NCBI GenBank assembly: GCA_964469525.1 | Contig: CAYXYU010000003.1 | Span: forward strand, 1 to 64,000 | Reading direction: 5' to 3' | DNA from: JABDCD01 sp964469525 | GTDB taxonomy: Bacteria; Pseudomonadota; Alphaproteobacteria; Rickettsiales; SXRF01 | Length of the DNA: 64,000 bases | Shown: positions 16,111 through 24,409 of the stretch, in pieces | How positions within the stretch are numbered: position 1 is the first letter of the stretch | Layout of the letters: each line of letters begins with the position of its first letter | Position numbers and translations under genes: made by a program | Notes under the pieces: model-generated | Databases searched by the model: none | Told to the model about the DNA's origin: nothing | The model's input: only the letters and a program-made list of their open reading frames with translations

Positions 16111-16247
16111 AAATACCCTTGGAATAAAGGTAAATTCATCGTCGCCAACGTCGGAAAACCATGCTATAGGAAGCGGGAGAAACAATCAATATCGTTAAAA
16201 TCGCCTTTCTGTAATAGCGTTATAAAAACGAAGAAGGAGATGGAGTC

Positions 16248-16961
16248 ATGACATATCTCGCCCGCCTTACCGCTCTTATGCTCGCATTCGCCCCTGCCGC
16301 CCATGCGCAGTTGGCTGAAACGCTGGAGCCGCTCATCCCCTCCGCCGCTCCGCCGGCAACTGCCGAAGCGCATCCGACACCTGCGCCGGTCATGACCGCG
16401 CCGAGCGCCTCCGAGGCGATAGATGCCGCAAAGCCGAATACGCCAGTTGTGGCAGCGCCGGCTGAACCGGCCGCGGAAGTCGCCGTCACACCACCACCGC
16501 CTCCCGCTTTGTCTGAGGCACAGGCGGCGTCCCCGGCCATGCCGCAGGCCCAGCTGGCGCCTGCCGCCGGTCAGGCAATGCCGAACTTCGGCTCGGAAGG
16601 TTACGGCGCCATTCCCGCCTTGCCGCTGGAGATCATGACCAATGGTCGCGTCACCTATGTGAGCGGCGGCGTCGGCGATGAGGAGCTGCAGATGCTGAAA
16701 GACCGCGCGGGCGAGTTTAACGTGCATCTGTTATTGTCGGCTACCAACGGCGACTTCATCGGCGGCACGCTGGTGCGCGTGCTCGATGCGCAGGGCGCGG
16801 AAGTGCTGCAGGTGCCGGATGCCGGGCCGTATCTCTATATGAAACTGCCGCCAGGAGCTTACACGCTCGAAGCCACCGCTACCCAGGGTGGCATCAAGAG
16901 CACTAAAGTGAAGGCTCCCGCCACCGGCTCCACCCGGGCGCATCTGGCGTTTATTGAGTAG
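16248..16961 (+). CDS. Exported Pro/Ala-rich hypothetical protein
   Basis: A 237-residue protein with signal peptide (LARLTALMLAFAPAAHAQ), a low-complexity Pro/Ala linker over residues 25-115, and a small C-terminal beta domain (about 120-237) with NVHLLLSATNGDFIGGTLV and MKLPPGAYTLEATATQGG. The latter resembles carboxypeptidase-regulatory-like beta sandwiches that are exported and bind surfaces, but I cannot name a family. A GAAGGAGA site precedes the ATG. It is divergent from hmgA. Confidence 0.7.
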   Translation: MTYLARLTALMLAFAPAAHAQLAETLEPLIPSAAPPATAEAHPTPAPVMTAPSASEAIDAAKPNTPVVAAPAEPAAEVAVTPPPPPALSEAQAASPAMPQAQLAPAAGQAMPNFGSEGYGAIPALPLEIMTNGRVTYVSGGVGDEELQMLKDRAGEFNVHLLLSATNGDFIGGTLVRVLDAQGAEVLQVPDAGPYLYMKLPPGAYTLEATATQGGIKSTKVKAPATGSTRAHLAFIE

Positions 16962-17028
16962 TGTCATCCCGACCGAGCAACGCGAGTGGAGGGATCTTTA
17001 AGATCCCTCGGCTTCGCTCGGGATGACA
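16962..17028. repeat. Dispersed palindromic repeat, TCATCCCGA...GGGATGACA type
   Basis: Starts GTGTCATCCCGACCGAGC and ends CTCGGGATGACAT, with a central AGGGATCTTTAAGATCCCT palindrome, forming one long hairpin. A near twin lies at 57499-57563 and a diverged copy at 6083-6145. It separates two convergent genes. Confidence 0.85.
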
Positions 17029-18078
17029 TCAGCTCCGCCACCGCAGAATCTTCTCCTGCAGCCGGTTCAGGAAGGGCTGGCCGGAGAGCTGCGATTCGAG
17101 GTAATCCTTCTTGAGCTTGTAATACCACAGCGCCTGCGCGTCGGCGTCGCCGAGCAGCATCAGCGCCGGATGCTCGCCTCGCAGGCCTTCCTGCTGTTTC
17201 TTCACTATTTCCAAATCCTGGCGGATGAAGGCCTTGCCGAACCGGCCGAGTATGCCGCGCAGCAGGTTCAGCGATGGCATCGTCGAATACATGAACTGAT
17301 GCAGCATGGTGCTCTGCTCATCGATCGGCGTCAGCGCGGTGAGCAGCACGATATGGTGTTTGCCGATGGTGATATGCTCGGTGCGCAGGCCGGGCAGCTG
17401 GAAGGTGATTTCGGTGGTGCGCTCGCCGCCGAGGATTTTGTAGGCGCGCGAATTGGAAGACGGCTTGTGGCTCACCATCCTGAAGCCGAGCGCGTGCGGC
17501 GCGAACTGCTTCTGCTTCGGGTGGATCGAGCGGCGCGACCGCCACCACCAGGAGGCATGCACGAACGGCCCGTGCGACGGGTCCATCAGGCCGATCACCG
17601 CATGGTCGATGTCGCAGGGAAACAGCACCGAATCGACCCAGTGATAGGGATGCGACAGCGCCACCGGCGGCGCGGGTATATCGGGCAATTGCTCCGGTGC
17701 CTTCGCCTTGGTGGGCGGCACGAACACCCAGATCAGCCCGTCCTGCTCGCGGCACGGATAGGATTTCGCCTTGATGCGCGCGATGTCGGCATTGTCTTCC
17801 GGCGTCAGCGCCGGGATGGCGGTGCACTGGCCCTTGGTGTCGAAACACCAGCCATGGTAGCAGCACTCGATCACCTTGCCGTCGAAGCTGCCGTAGCGTA
17901 GCGGCATGCCGCGATGCGGGCAGAAATCGCGCAACGCGAATACTTCGCCTTGACGATCGCGCCCGAGCAGCACCTGTTGCCCGAGCAGCGTCACCGGCAG
18001 CGTCCTGCCGCGCTTCAGCTTCCCGGCGGGCGCGGCGACATACCAGAGGTTGTGGAGGAGTTGGGTTTCGGCGGACAT
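17029..18078 (-). CDS. Rieske non-heme iron oxygenase
   Basis: A 349-residue oxygenase alpha subunit. The N-terminal Rieske [2Fe-2S] domain has C53-P-H55 (DFCPHRGMPL) and C73-Y-H75 (ECCYHGWC). The catalytic domain carries the mononuclear iron ligands H169 and H174 in MDPSHGPFVHASW. It resembles vanillate demethylase and plant Pao/Tic55-like oxygenases. No ferredoxin reductase or pathway genes lie beside it, so the substrate is unknown. Confidence 0.88.
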   Translation of the reverse strand: MSAETQLLHNLWYVAAPAGKLKRGRTLPVTLLGQQVLLGRDRQGEVFALRDFCPHRGMPLRYGSFDGKVIECCYHGWCFDTKGQCTAIPALTPEDNADIARIKAKSYPCREQDGLIWVFVPPTKAKAPEQLPDIPAPPVALSHPYHWVDSVLFPCDIDHAVIGLMDPSHGPFVHASWWWRSRRSIHPKQKQFAPHALGFRMVSHKPSSNSRAYKILGGERTTEITFQLPGLRTEHITIGKHHIVLLTALTPIDEQSTMLHQFMYSTMPSLNLLRGILGRFGKAFIRQDLEIVKKQQEGLRGEHPALMLLGDADAQALWYYKLKKDYLESQLSGQPFLNRLQEKILRWRS

Positions 18079-18139
18079 GGGCGCAGCGGTTGATTTTGCT
18101 AAAATTATCTCCCCGAAACGGGGAAGCGTCCAGCGAAAA

Positions 18140-18544
18140 CTACTCTATCCGCAGGAACGTGACGTCCGGCTCGTTCTCGATAATCCGCTTCAATATACCG
18201 ATGATCGCCTCGTTTTCCGCCATCGGATTCCTGCCCAGCAGCTTCTCCTTGAGCGAGCGGTGCTTATCGACCATCAGCCGCCATTCGCCTTTATTCCCGG
18301 CCGATTCGTCCTCGGCATTGCCGCCGACGCCGATGAAATAGGCGTTGCCATTATGCCTTGCCTCGATATACCAGCCCCAGTCCTCCTGCGCCGGCTCCGT
18401 GACCTCGATGCCTTGTGCCTTCAGCTTCCCCGCCAGCCACGCCGCCACGTCATCGCCGTAGCAGCATTCATTGATATAATGCTCCTTCGGCTGCGACAGG
18501 TTGAACTTCGCCGTTTCAAAGAGGAGGTCGTAGCGTTTGGGCAT
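18140..18544 (-). CDS. Hypothetical protein, 134 aa
   Basis: Not recognised. A soluble acidic-to-neutral protein with a Trp-rich core (DWGWYIEARHNGNAYFIGVGG), compatible with a small alpha/beta fold. The ATG at 18544 has a strong AAGGAG site seven bases upstream; an in-frame ATG at 18571 lacks one. Downstream, TCCCCG/CGGGGA forms a hairpin before an AT-rich stretch and may end transcription. Immediately upstream of the Rieske gene on the same strand. Confidence 0.65.
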   Translation of the reverse strand: MPKRYDLLFETAKFNLSQPKEHYINECCYGDDVAAWLAGKLKAQGIEVTEPAQEDWGWYIEARHNGNAYFIGVGGNAEDESAGNKGEWRLMVDKHRSLKEKLLGRNPMAENEAIIGILKRIIENEPDVTFLRIE

Positions 18545-18662
18545 GGGACTCCTTAAAATGGTTGTGCTCAAGCGTTACTAGCGCAAAGTAGATAATTTTC
18601 CGTAAATTGAGAGGCTATGGCGTTTGACAGCGACGCGGGGCTGCATTATCTAGCGAGGCAGT

Positions 18663-18738
18663 GGGGCCATAGCTCAGTTGGTAGAGCGTCGCGTTCGCAA
18701 TGCGAAGGTCGAGGGTTCGACTCCCTTTGGCTCCACCA
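18663..18738 (+). tRNA. tRNA-Ala, anticodon CGC
   Basis: Cloverleaf of 76 bases: acceptor GGGGCCA/TGGCTCC with one G-U pair, D-arm GCTCAGTTGGTAGAGC, anticodon arm TCGCG-TTCGCAA-TGCGA giving CGC, T-arm GAGGG-TTCGACT-CCCTT and encoded CCA. It reads GCG codons. It lies 3 bases before the convergent thyX stop. Confidence 0.96.
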
Positions 18739-18741
18739 ACT

Positions 18742-19680
18742 TTACGTCTCCAACTCCAACACCCCCATCAGCTCCCGCCACTCGCCCTTGCTCATGCCGG
18801 ATTGTTCCTGCGTCACCTGCTCGCCGGCGAGCATGCGCTTGACCACCGCCAGCCCCTTGGCGGATAGGCTGGCGCCGCCCATGCGGTAATCCATGAAGGC
18901 GCTGTAGGTGATCGGCACCCAGGCTTTGACGATGTCGAGCATCGCCTCGGCATAGGCGCGGATTTCGTACTGCGCGTGCGCGTCGGCGCGGAGGCTAAGG
19001 AAATGCAGCAGGTTGTGCAGGTCGATTTTCCAGTACCACTGGGTGTAGAAATTGAGCGTCAGGTTCATGCGCGCCAGCTCCCGCGCCAGCCCGGTCTTTC
19101 CTTCCTTCAGCACGTTGCCGTCAATGTCTTCGTTCAGCATCTCCTCGTAATGCGTGTAGCATTGCTGCGCGTCATCCTTCAAAAGCTGCAGCACGCGCTG
19201 CGCTTCCCTGCCTTCCAAAATATCGCCGCGCCCCTGGCGGTTGGATTTGCTCTGCGCCGCTAATTGTTCCGGAGCCGGAATATAAAATTCCTTGTCCATG
19301 ATCGAGTAGCGACCGGAATATTCGTTGACGTTGGCGGTGCGGTGGCGGATCCACTGGCGGGCGATGAAGATCGGCAGCTTGATGTGGAACTTGATCTCGC
19401 ACATCTCGAACGGGGTGGTATGGCGGTGGCGCATCAGGTAGTTGATGAGCCCGGCATCCTCGTTGACCTTCTTGGTGCCGCGCCCGTAGGAGACGCGCGC
19501 CGCCTGCACGATGGCGCTGTCGGTTCCCATATAGTCGATGACGCGCACGAAGCCATGGTCGAGCACCGGCAGGGGCTTGTAGAGTATCTCCTCCACCCCC
19601 GGCGCGATGTCGCGGCGCGTGGGAAAAGCTTCTTCCCGCTGAGCGGATATTTCCGCTGCCTGAACCGCAGATAATGCCAT
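18742..19680 (-). CDS. thyX: FAD-dependent thymidylate synthase ThyX
   Basis: ThyX makes dTMP from dUMP using methylene-THF and NADPH with a flavin. The signature RHRTANVNEYSGR lies at residues 112-124, close to the RHRxxSxNExSxR consensus with Asn in place of the first Ser. Other family parts are ARVSYGRGTK, HTTPFEMCEIKFHIKLPIF and NLLHFLSLRADAHAQYEIR (separate motifs). The 312-residue length matches alphaproteobacterial ThyX. No thyA is seen in the window. Confidence 0.96.
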   Translation of the reverse strand: MALSAVQAAEISAQREEAFPTRRDIAPGVEEILYKPLPVLDHGFVRVIDYMGTDSAIVQAARVSYGRGTKKVNEDAGLINYLMRHRHTTPFEMCEIKFHIKLPIFIARQWIRHRTANVNEYSGRYSIMDKEFYIPAPEQLAAQSKSNRQGRGDILEGREAQRVLQLLKDDAQQCYTHYEEMLNEDIDGNVLKEGKTGLARELARMNLTLNFYTQWYWKIDLHNLLHFLSLRADAHAQYEIRAYAEAMLDIVKAWVPITYSAFMDYRMGGASLSAKGLAVVKRMLAGEQVTQEQSGMSKGEWRELMGVLELET

Positions 19681-19742
19681 AGTCTCCTCTATTCACTAAT
19701 GTGGTGCGTACACTAGGAGACGCCACACCGGTTTTCAAGCAT

Positions 19743-20261
19743 TTACCAAATGTCCGGGGATGAATCGTCGGATGGTGGCGGGGGAATGAGACTGGACGAG
19801 CGGGGGCTTGCGGGGGAGGATTTGCCCCCAATCCGAGCCTCCGGGCGGCGTTCAAATTTTTCACTCCAGGTGGCAGGGGATTCGTGCACGGATTCCACCG
19901 ACATATCTTTGCCGTATACAATGGCGCGTATGAATTTCGGCGGGACGGTGCCCGGTGGCATATATGCACTGCGTAGGTCATGCACCCGTGCCAGTGAGTT
20001 CGGTAAATCTACGATTACCGCCATTGCGCCGTCACCCAGTCGGAAACGCGGATCAAAGTCAGGATCTAAGGCCGCCTGTAGATGAGCAACGGCTTTCTCT
20101 TCATCGCAAAGAACCGCGGTGCTGCTGAGCGTTCCATGGTTACTGTAATGAAGCCCATTTTGTTTGATAGAGGTAGCGAGTTGAGCAGAGGTAATGTGCA
20201 CCCATCGCGTCCAGCCTTCTTTCAGCGGGGGCAGTTCCAAGTGAGGTGCAGACTGAGACAT
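19743..20261 (-). CDS. Hypothetical protein, 172 aa
   Basis: Not recognised. Residues 15-130 form a compact domain beginning WVHITSAQLATSIKQNGLHY and including GAMAVIVDLP and KFIRAIVYG; the last 30 residues are Ser/Pro-rich and likely disordered. The start pattern (His-x-Thr, then a helix and Asn-Gly-Leu) is vaguely like ADP-ribosyltransferase-fold proteins, but this is only a hint. No signal peptide. It lies between thyX and the ssrA promoter. Confidence 0.55.
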   Translation of the reverse strand: MSQSAPHLELPPLKEGWTRWVHITSAQLATSIKQNGLHYSNHGTLSSTAVLCDEEKAVAHLQAALDPDFDPRFRLGDGAMAVIVDLPNSLARVHDLRSAYMPPGTVPPKFIRAIVYGKDMSVESVHESPATWSEKFERRPEARIGGKSSPASPRSSSLIPPPPSDDSSPDIW

Positions 20262-20333
20262 AGCCCAAATGAATATCCTGAAATTCCGGCTATTTTACCA
20301 CGAAGAATGTTTATGACAAAGTAGAATCCCCCC

Positions 20334-20362
20334 TTCACAAACCCCCGGTAAAGCCCTATAAT
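20334..20362 (+). promoter_or_regulatory. Strong sigma70-type promoter of ssrA
   Basis: TTCACA (five of six matches to the -35 consensus), a 17-base spacer and a perfect TATAAT. The predicted start is about 20369, just where the acceptor piece of tmRNA begins. Confidence 0.85.
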
Positions 20363-20365
20363 ATA

Positions 20366-20700
20366 GGGGTGTCTTCGGACACTATGGCAATAAACGTGGC
20401 GTGGAATAGACGCACTGGACCCGGGGGCAGTACCCGGCACGTCCACCATGCCGCCGCCAGCCGGCGGCATGGTGGGCGTGAATCAGGCTCGACAGGCGCA
20501 ATAAAGGCTCCATTTTTGCCCGCGATGATACTGGCGTAATCAGGTCATATTGTTAAATGCCAACGACAACGTTGCATTTGTTGCTGCTAACGACAACACC
20601 GTCGTAGCTGCTCGCGTTGCCGCCTAACGGCGCACGCTTGCACTAGCAAGTAACTCGGCTATTGGAACGGGTGCCGGGAAACAGAAACCCGTTCCGCTTT
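20366..20700 (+). ncRNA. ssrA: Two-piece (permuted) tmRNA
   Basis: tmRNA rescues stalled ribosomes and tags the nascent protein for proteolysis. The gene is circularly permuted as in other alphaproteobacteria. First comes the acceptor piece (about 20366-20448) with the T-arm CCGGG-GGCAGTA-CCCGG and CACGTCC-A-CCA. After a short stem-loop spacer the coding piece follows from 20474, starting GGGCGTG, which pairs with CACGTCC to form the acceptor stem. The tag reading frame (20559-20627) encodes ANDNVAFVA followed by ANDNTVVAARVAA and a TAA stop. The 22-codon tag is long and contains ANDN twice. Confidence 0.93.
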
Positions 20701-20710
20701 TATCCCCCTT
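20664..20710 (+). terminator. Hairpin and T-tracts at the end of ssrA
   Basis: GGAACGGGT (20664-20672) and ACCCGTTCC (20687-20695) form a perfect 9-bp stem followed by GCTTTTATC and a further T-rich stretch. It fits both the tmRNA 3' hairpin and an intrinsic terminator. Confidence 0.7.
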
Positions 20711-20784
20711 TTTCTGCGTTTCCCTGTTGCATGTCGCGTGCGCTTCAAGCACAATACATAAATAACTCATAAATACGGTGCGAC

Positions 20785-21276
20785 ATGAACGAAGACCAAA
20801 TCCATTACCAGACCCTGATCGACCAGGCCATGCGCGGCGTGGTGCGCGACGTGCTGAAGCGCGTGCAGGCGACCGGCCTGCCCGGCGAGCACCATTTCTA
20901 CATCTCCTACGCCACGACGCATCCCGGCGTGAGAATGTCGGAGCAGCTCAAGGCGCGCTACCCCAAGGAAATCACCATCGTGCTGCAGCACCAGTTCTGG
21001 GATTTCAAGATCGAGGAACAGCAGTTCCATGTCACCTTGTCCTTCTCCGGCATGCCCGAGAAGCTGACCGTTCCCTTTGCGGCGTTGACCGCCTTCGCCG
21101 ATCCGTCGATCAAATTCGGGCTGCAGTTCCAGCCGCCGGAAGCTGCCGAAGCCGAGCACTTCGACAGCCCCCAAGACCTGCTGATGCAGATGGATGCGCT
21201 GCCGGTCGAGCAAGTGGCCAGCGGCGGCGGCGCGCCCGCGGAAATCATCTCGCTGGATGCATTCCGGAAGAAATGA
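20785..21276 (+). CDS. sspB: ClpXP adaptor SspB, alphaproteobacterial type
   Basis: SspB delivers ssrA-tagged proteins to the ClpXP protease. The 163-residue protein has the family's FYISYATTHPGVRMSEQL, ITIVLQHQFWDFKIEEQQF and VTLSFSGMPEKLTVPFAALTAF in separate blocks, then an acidic linker and a C-terminal EIISLDAFRKK tail that should bind the ClpX zinc-binding domain. It follows ssrA on the same strand by about 80 bases, so the tag and its adaptor are neighbours. Confidence 0.93.
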   Translation: MNEDQIHYQTLIDQAMRGVVRDVLKRVQATGLPGEHHFYISYATTHPGVRMSEQLKARYPKEITIVLQHQFWDFKIEEQQFHVTLSFSGMPEKLTVPFAALTAFADPSIKFGLQFQPPEAAEAEHFDSPQDLLMQMDALPVEQVASGGGAPAEIISLDAFRKK

Positions 21277-21278
21277 TT

Positions 21279-21361
21279 CGCCATTGTGAGCGGAGCGAAG
21301 CAATCCAGTCATTCTATAATTCTGGATTCCCGCGTCGCGCTACGCGCTCCTCGCAATGACG
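21279..21361. repeat. Dispersed repeat, CCATTGTGAGCGGAGCG...CTCGCAATGACG type
   Basis: The ends CGCCATTGTGAGCGGAGCGA and CGCTCCTCGCAATGACG are complementary, with ATCCAG/CTGGAT inside: a long imperfect hairpin of a common bacterial class. Its right end contains the ATG annotated as the tadA start. Confidence 0.8.
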
Positions 21362-21808
21362 ACTAAACTCAATACTTTCATGCAACTTGCCCTCGACCAG
21401 GCTCGGCAGGCCGCGGCCAGAGGCGAAGTCCCCATCGGGGCGGTGGTGGTGCGCGAAGGTGAAGTCATCGCCGCAGCGCACAACCTGACCGAGACCAACG
21501 CCGATCCCACCGCCCATGCCGAGCTACTGGCCATTCGTTCCGCCTGCGAAATCCTAAAGACCCCACGCCTGATTGATTGTGATTTATACGTGACCCTCGA
21601 GCCCTGCGCCATGTGTGCTGCTGCGATCAGCTTCGCCCGCATCCGCCGCCTGTATTTCGGGGCAAGCGACCCGAAAGGCGGCGGCGTCGAGCACGGCGCG
21701 CGCGTGTTTACCCAAGCCACCTGCCACCATAAGCCGGACATCTATGGCGGCATCCAGGCAACGGAATGCGGGGAGATTTTAAAAAACTTCTTTAAGGAAA
21801 AGCGCTAG
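21356..21808 (+). CDS. tadA: tRNA adenosine(34) deaminase TadA
   Basis: TadA converts adenosine to inosine at the wobble position of tRNA-Arg(ACG). Zinc ligands and the catalytic Glu are in H54-A-E56 (PTAHAELLAI) and C84/C87 (TLEPCAMCAAA). GEVPIGAVVV is the N-terminal family motif. The ATG at 21356 lies in the palindromic repeat; the internal ATG at 21380 (MQLALDQARQ) matches the usual family start and may be the real or ancestral one. It converges on the next gene with a 4-base overlap. Confidence 0.93.
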   Translation: MTTKLNTFMQLALDQARQAAARGEVPIGAVVVREGEVIAAAHNLTETNADPTAHAELLAIRSACEILKTPRLIDCDLYVTLEPCAMCAAAISFARIRRLYFGASDPKGGGVEHGARVFTQATCHHKPDIYGGIQATECGEILKNFFKEKR

Positions 21809-22521
21809 CGTTGCGGACAGAGGCAAGCCTGTTCGGGCTCCTTGCACAACAATTTCTTCAAATACTGGGCACCGGGTGTTGCTGTCACCGGGGGTGGGTT
21901 TGCGGTAGCAGCGCGTTCGGCTAATTGCTGAGCGAATGCGTTGACCACCGGTTGTTCTTCGGGCAACGCCTGTTTTCTGAAAACCTGTAATATCTGCTGC
22001 GCCACCTCATCACGGGGATTCCCCAGGGCAAAGTTAGCCATGGCCAGATTGACGTCTTCATGCAGTCCACTGACGCTGGGTAAAGGCTTGCCGGAATGCA
22101 TGGTTTGAATGATGGCAGAATGTTTCTGTTCGATTAGTTCGACAGCGCCCGGCACTTCTTGCCATTTCTTCTTCAGATCCCCGAATACGGCTTCCACATT
22201 ATACGCAGTAAGAACATCGGGTTTTTCCACCTCCCGCGTTTTTTCCTTTATAAGAACAACAGCGGCAGGGGCCTGAGCCGCTTCATCTCCGAATAGGCGG
22301 CTAAAAACCGGCGTAGCAGCAGCATTCAGTGCGCCGAACGTGCCGAAGAACGCGCCCATCCATAACGGTTTGGCGGTGAGGGCCAGCGTCTCGGCGGCTT
22401 CCGCATAGGTGGCTTCTAACCCGATGCCGACACCGATGGCCGGCGCAAGCAGCGCCAGCATCGCCCCGACGGCGGCGAACAGCAGTCCGGTTTTGATGAT
22501 GTTTTTCAGCGTTGGGTTCAT
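21805..22521 (-). CDS. Hypothetical membrane protein, 238 aa
   Basis: Not recognised. Two hydrophobic helices near the N-terminus (GLLFAAVGAMLALLAPAIGVGIG and MGAFFGTFGALNAAATPVF, given as separate segments) are followed by a soluble helical domain of about 150 residues and a Cys-rich tail (LLCKEPEQACLCPQR). The layout suggests an inner-membrane anchored cytoplasmic or periplasmic domain. Divergent from ettA. No family recalled. Confidence 0.6.
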   Translation of the reverse strand: MNPTLKNIIKTGLLFAAVGAMLALLAPAIGVGIGLEATYAEAAETLALTAKPLWMGAFFGTFGALNAAATPVFSRLFGDEAAQAPAAVVLIKEKTREVEKPDVLTAYNVEAVFGDLKKKWQEVPGAVELIEQKHSAIIQTMHSGKPLPSVSGLHEDVNLAMANFALGNPRDEVAQQILQVFRKQALPEEQPVVNAFAQQLAERAATANPPPVTATPGAQYLKKLLCKEPEQACLCPQR

Positions 22522-22624
22522 AATGAAGGGTTGCCTTTTTGCTTAATTTATAGGTTAATCCTTCCCTCGGCGATTGCACGTGACAATTTGGTGACAATCG
22601 GAAAACCGCAACCTATTGAGAATT

Positions 22625-24307
22625 ATGGCCTCGTATCAATATATCTATGTCATGAAAGGCCTTTCCAAGACCTTCCCCGGCGGCAAGGAGGTCTTGAAGA
22701 ATATCTTCCTATCTTTTTATCCGGGCGCCAAGATCGGTGTTTTAGGCCCGAACGGATCGGGTAAATCGACGCTGCTGAAAATCATGGCCGGCATCGAGAA
22801 GGACTTCAACGGCGAGGCCTGGGCGATGGACGGCATCAGGATCGGCTATCTCGAGCAGGAGCCAAAGCTTGATCCCAAGAAGAACGTGATGGAAAACATC
22901 ATGGAGGCACTCGGCGAGAAGAAGGCGCTGCTCGACAAATTCAACGACGTGTCGATGAAGCTCGGCGAAGTGACCGACGATGCGGAGATGAACAGGCTGC
23001 TCGAAGAGCAGGGCGCGCTGCAGGAGAAAATCGAAGCCACCGGCGGCTGGGAGATCGAGCGTGAGATCGAGGTGGCGATGGAAGCGCTGCGCTGCCCGCC
23101 GAAGGATGCCGATGTGACGAAAATCTCCGGCGGTGAAAAACGCCGCGTCGCGCTGACCAAGCTGCTCCTCGAAAAGCCCGACCTGCTTCTGCTTGACGAA
23201 CCGACCAACCATCTCGATGCGGAATCGGTGGCATGGCTCGAGCATTTCCTCTCCGACTATGCCGGCACCGTGGTGATGGTGACGCACGATCGCTACTTCC
23301 TCGATAACGTCACCGGCTGGATTCTGGAACTCGACCGCGGCAAGGGCATCCCGTATGAGGGCAATTACTCGGCCTATATCGAAGCCAAGCGCAAACGCCT
23401 CGAGCAGGAAGAGCGCGAGGAGGATTCGCGCCAGAAGCAATTGTCGCGTGAGCTGGAATGGATCCGCCAGGGCGCGAAAGCTCGCCAGGCCAAGAGCAAG
23501 GCGCGCATCGCCGCCTATGAGCAGCTGCTGGCAAAAGAAGGCCCGGCGCAAGTCGGCGCCGCGCAGATCGTTATCCCGAACGGCCCGCGCTTGGGCCAGC
23601 TGGTCATCGAAGCCAAGGATGTCACCAAGGCGTTCGGCGATAAAGTACTTATGGATAATTTGTCTTTCTCGTTGCCGCCGGGCGGCATCGTCGGCGTGAT
23701 TGGCCCCAACGGCGCCGGCAAGACGACGCTGTTTCGCATGATTACCGGCACGGAAAAACCCGACTCCGGTACATTTAAGGTCGGCGATTCGGTCAAGCTC
23801 GGCTACATCGACCAGTCGCGCGATACGTTGAATGACAAGAACACGGTGTGGGAAGAAATTTCCGGCGGCGACGAGGAAATCCAGCTTGGTAAGAAGCTGG
23901 TCAAATCGCGCGCTTATTGCTCGAGTTTCAATTTTAAAGGCTCCGACCAGCAGAAAAAAGTGGGAACGCTGTCGGGCGGTGAGCGCAACCGCGTGCATCT
24001 CGCCAAGATGCTGAGGAAAGAAGCCAACGTGCTGCTGCTCGACGAGCCGACCAACGACCTCGACGTCGAAACGCTGCGCGCGCTCGAGGAAGCGCTGACC
24101 GAATTCGCCGGCTGCGCCGTCATCATTTCGCACGACCGCTGGTTCCTGGATCGCATCGCCACCCATATCCTCGCCTTCGAGGGCGATAGCCATGTGGAAT
24201 GGTTCGAAGGCAATTACGAGGCCTACGAAGCCGACCTCAAGAAGCGCCTCGGTGTCGAGGAACTCACCCCAAAAGCCATAAAATACCGCACCTTGAAGCG
24301 GGCCTGA
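22625..24307 (+). CDS. ettA: ABC-F ATPase EttA (energy-dependent translational throttle)
   Basis: EttA binds the ribosomal E site and gates the first steps of elongation according to the ATP/ADP ratio. Two ABC domains are present: Walker A GPNGSGKS with signature SGGEKRRVAL and LLLDEPTNHLDAES in the first, Walker A GPNGAGKT with LSGGERNRV and LLLDEPTNDLDVET in the second. They are joined by a charged linker. The sequence follows E. coli EttA throughout, including LKNI.LSF.PGAKIGVLG and the ending AIKYRTLKR. The start at 22625 (MASYQYIY) gives the family start; an ATG three codons earlier is also in frame. No membrane segments. Confidence 0.95.
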   Translation: MASYQYIYVMKGLSKTFPGGKEVLKNIFLSFYPGAKIGVLGPNGSGKSTLLKIMAGIEKDFNGEAWAMDGIRIGYLEQEPKLDPKKNVMENIMEALGEKKALLDKFNDVSMKLGEVTDDAEMNRLLEEQGALQEKIEATGGWEIEREIEVAMEALRCPPKDADVTKISGGEKRRVALTKLLLEKPDLLLLDEPTNHLDAESVAWLEHFLSDYAGTVVMVTHDRYFLDNVTGWILELDRGKGIPYEGNYSAYIEAKRKRLEQEEREEDSRQKQLSRELEWIRQGAKARQAKSKARIAAYEQLLAKEGPAQVGAAQIVIPNGPRLGQLVIEAKDVTKAFGDKVLMDNLSFSLPPGGIVGVIGPNGAGKTTLFRMITGTEKPDSGTFKVGDSVKLGYIDQSRDTLNDKNTVWEEISGGDEEIQLGKKLVKSRAYCSSFNFKGSDQQKKVGTLSGGERNRVHLAKMLRKEANVLLLDEPTNDLDVETLRALEEALTEFAGCAVIISHDRWFLDRIATHILAFEGDSHVEWFEGNYEAYEADLKKRLGVEELTPKAIKYRTLKRA

Positions 24308-24409
24308 CGCGATCTAAAAAACGCCGCTTTGTCATCAAATCTTCATTTTATTAATTTATGTTAATTCGTTACGCTGGAAGTATGAATCATATTCATTCGC
24401 TGAGTAATC

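Noticed and set aside
22742..24193. Long open frame opposite ettA
   Set aside because: It mirrors the codon pattern of a certain gene on the other strand and has no domain of its own.
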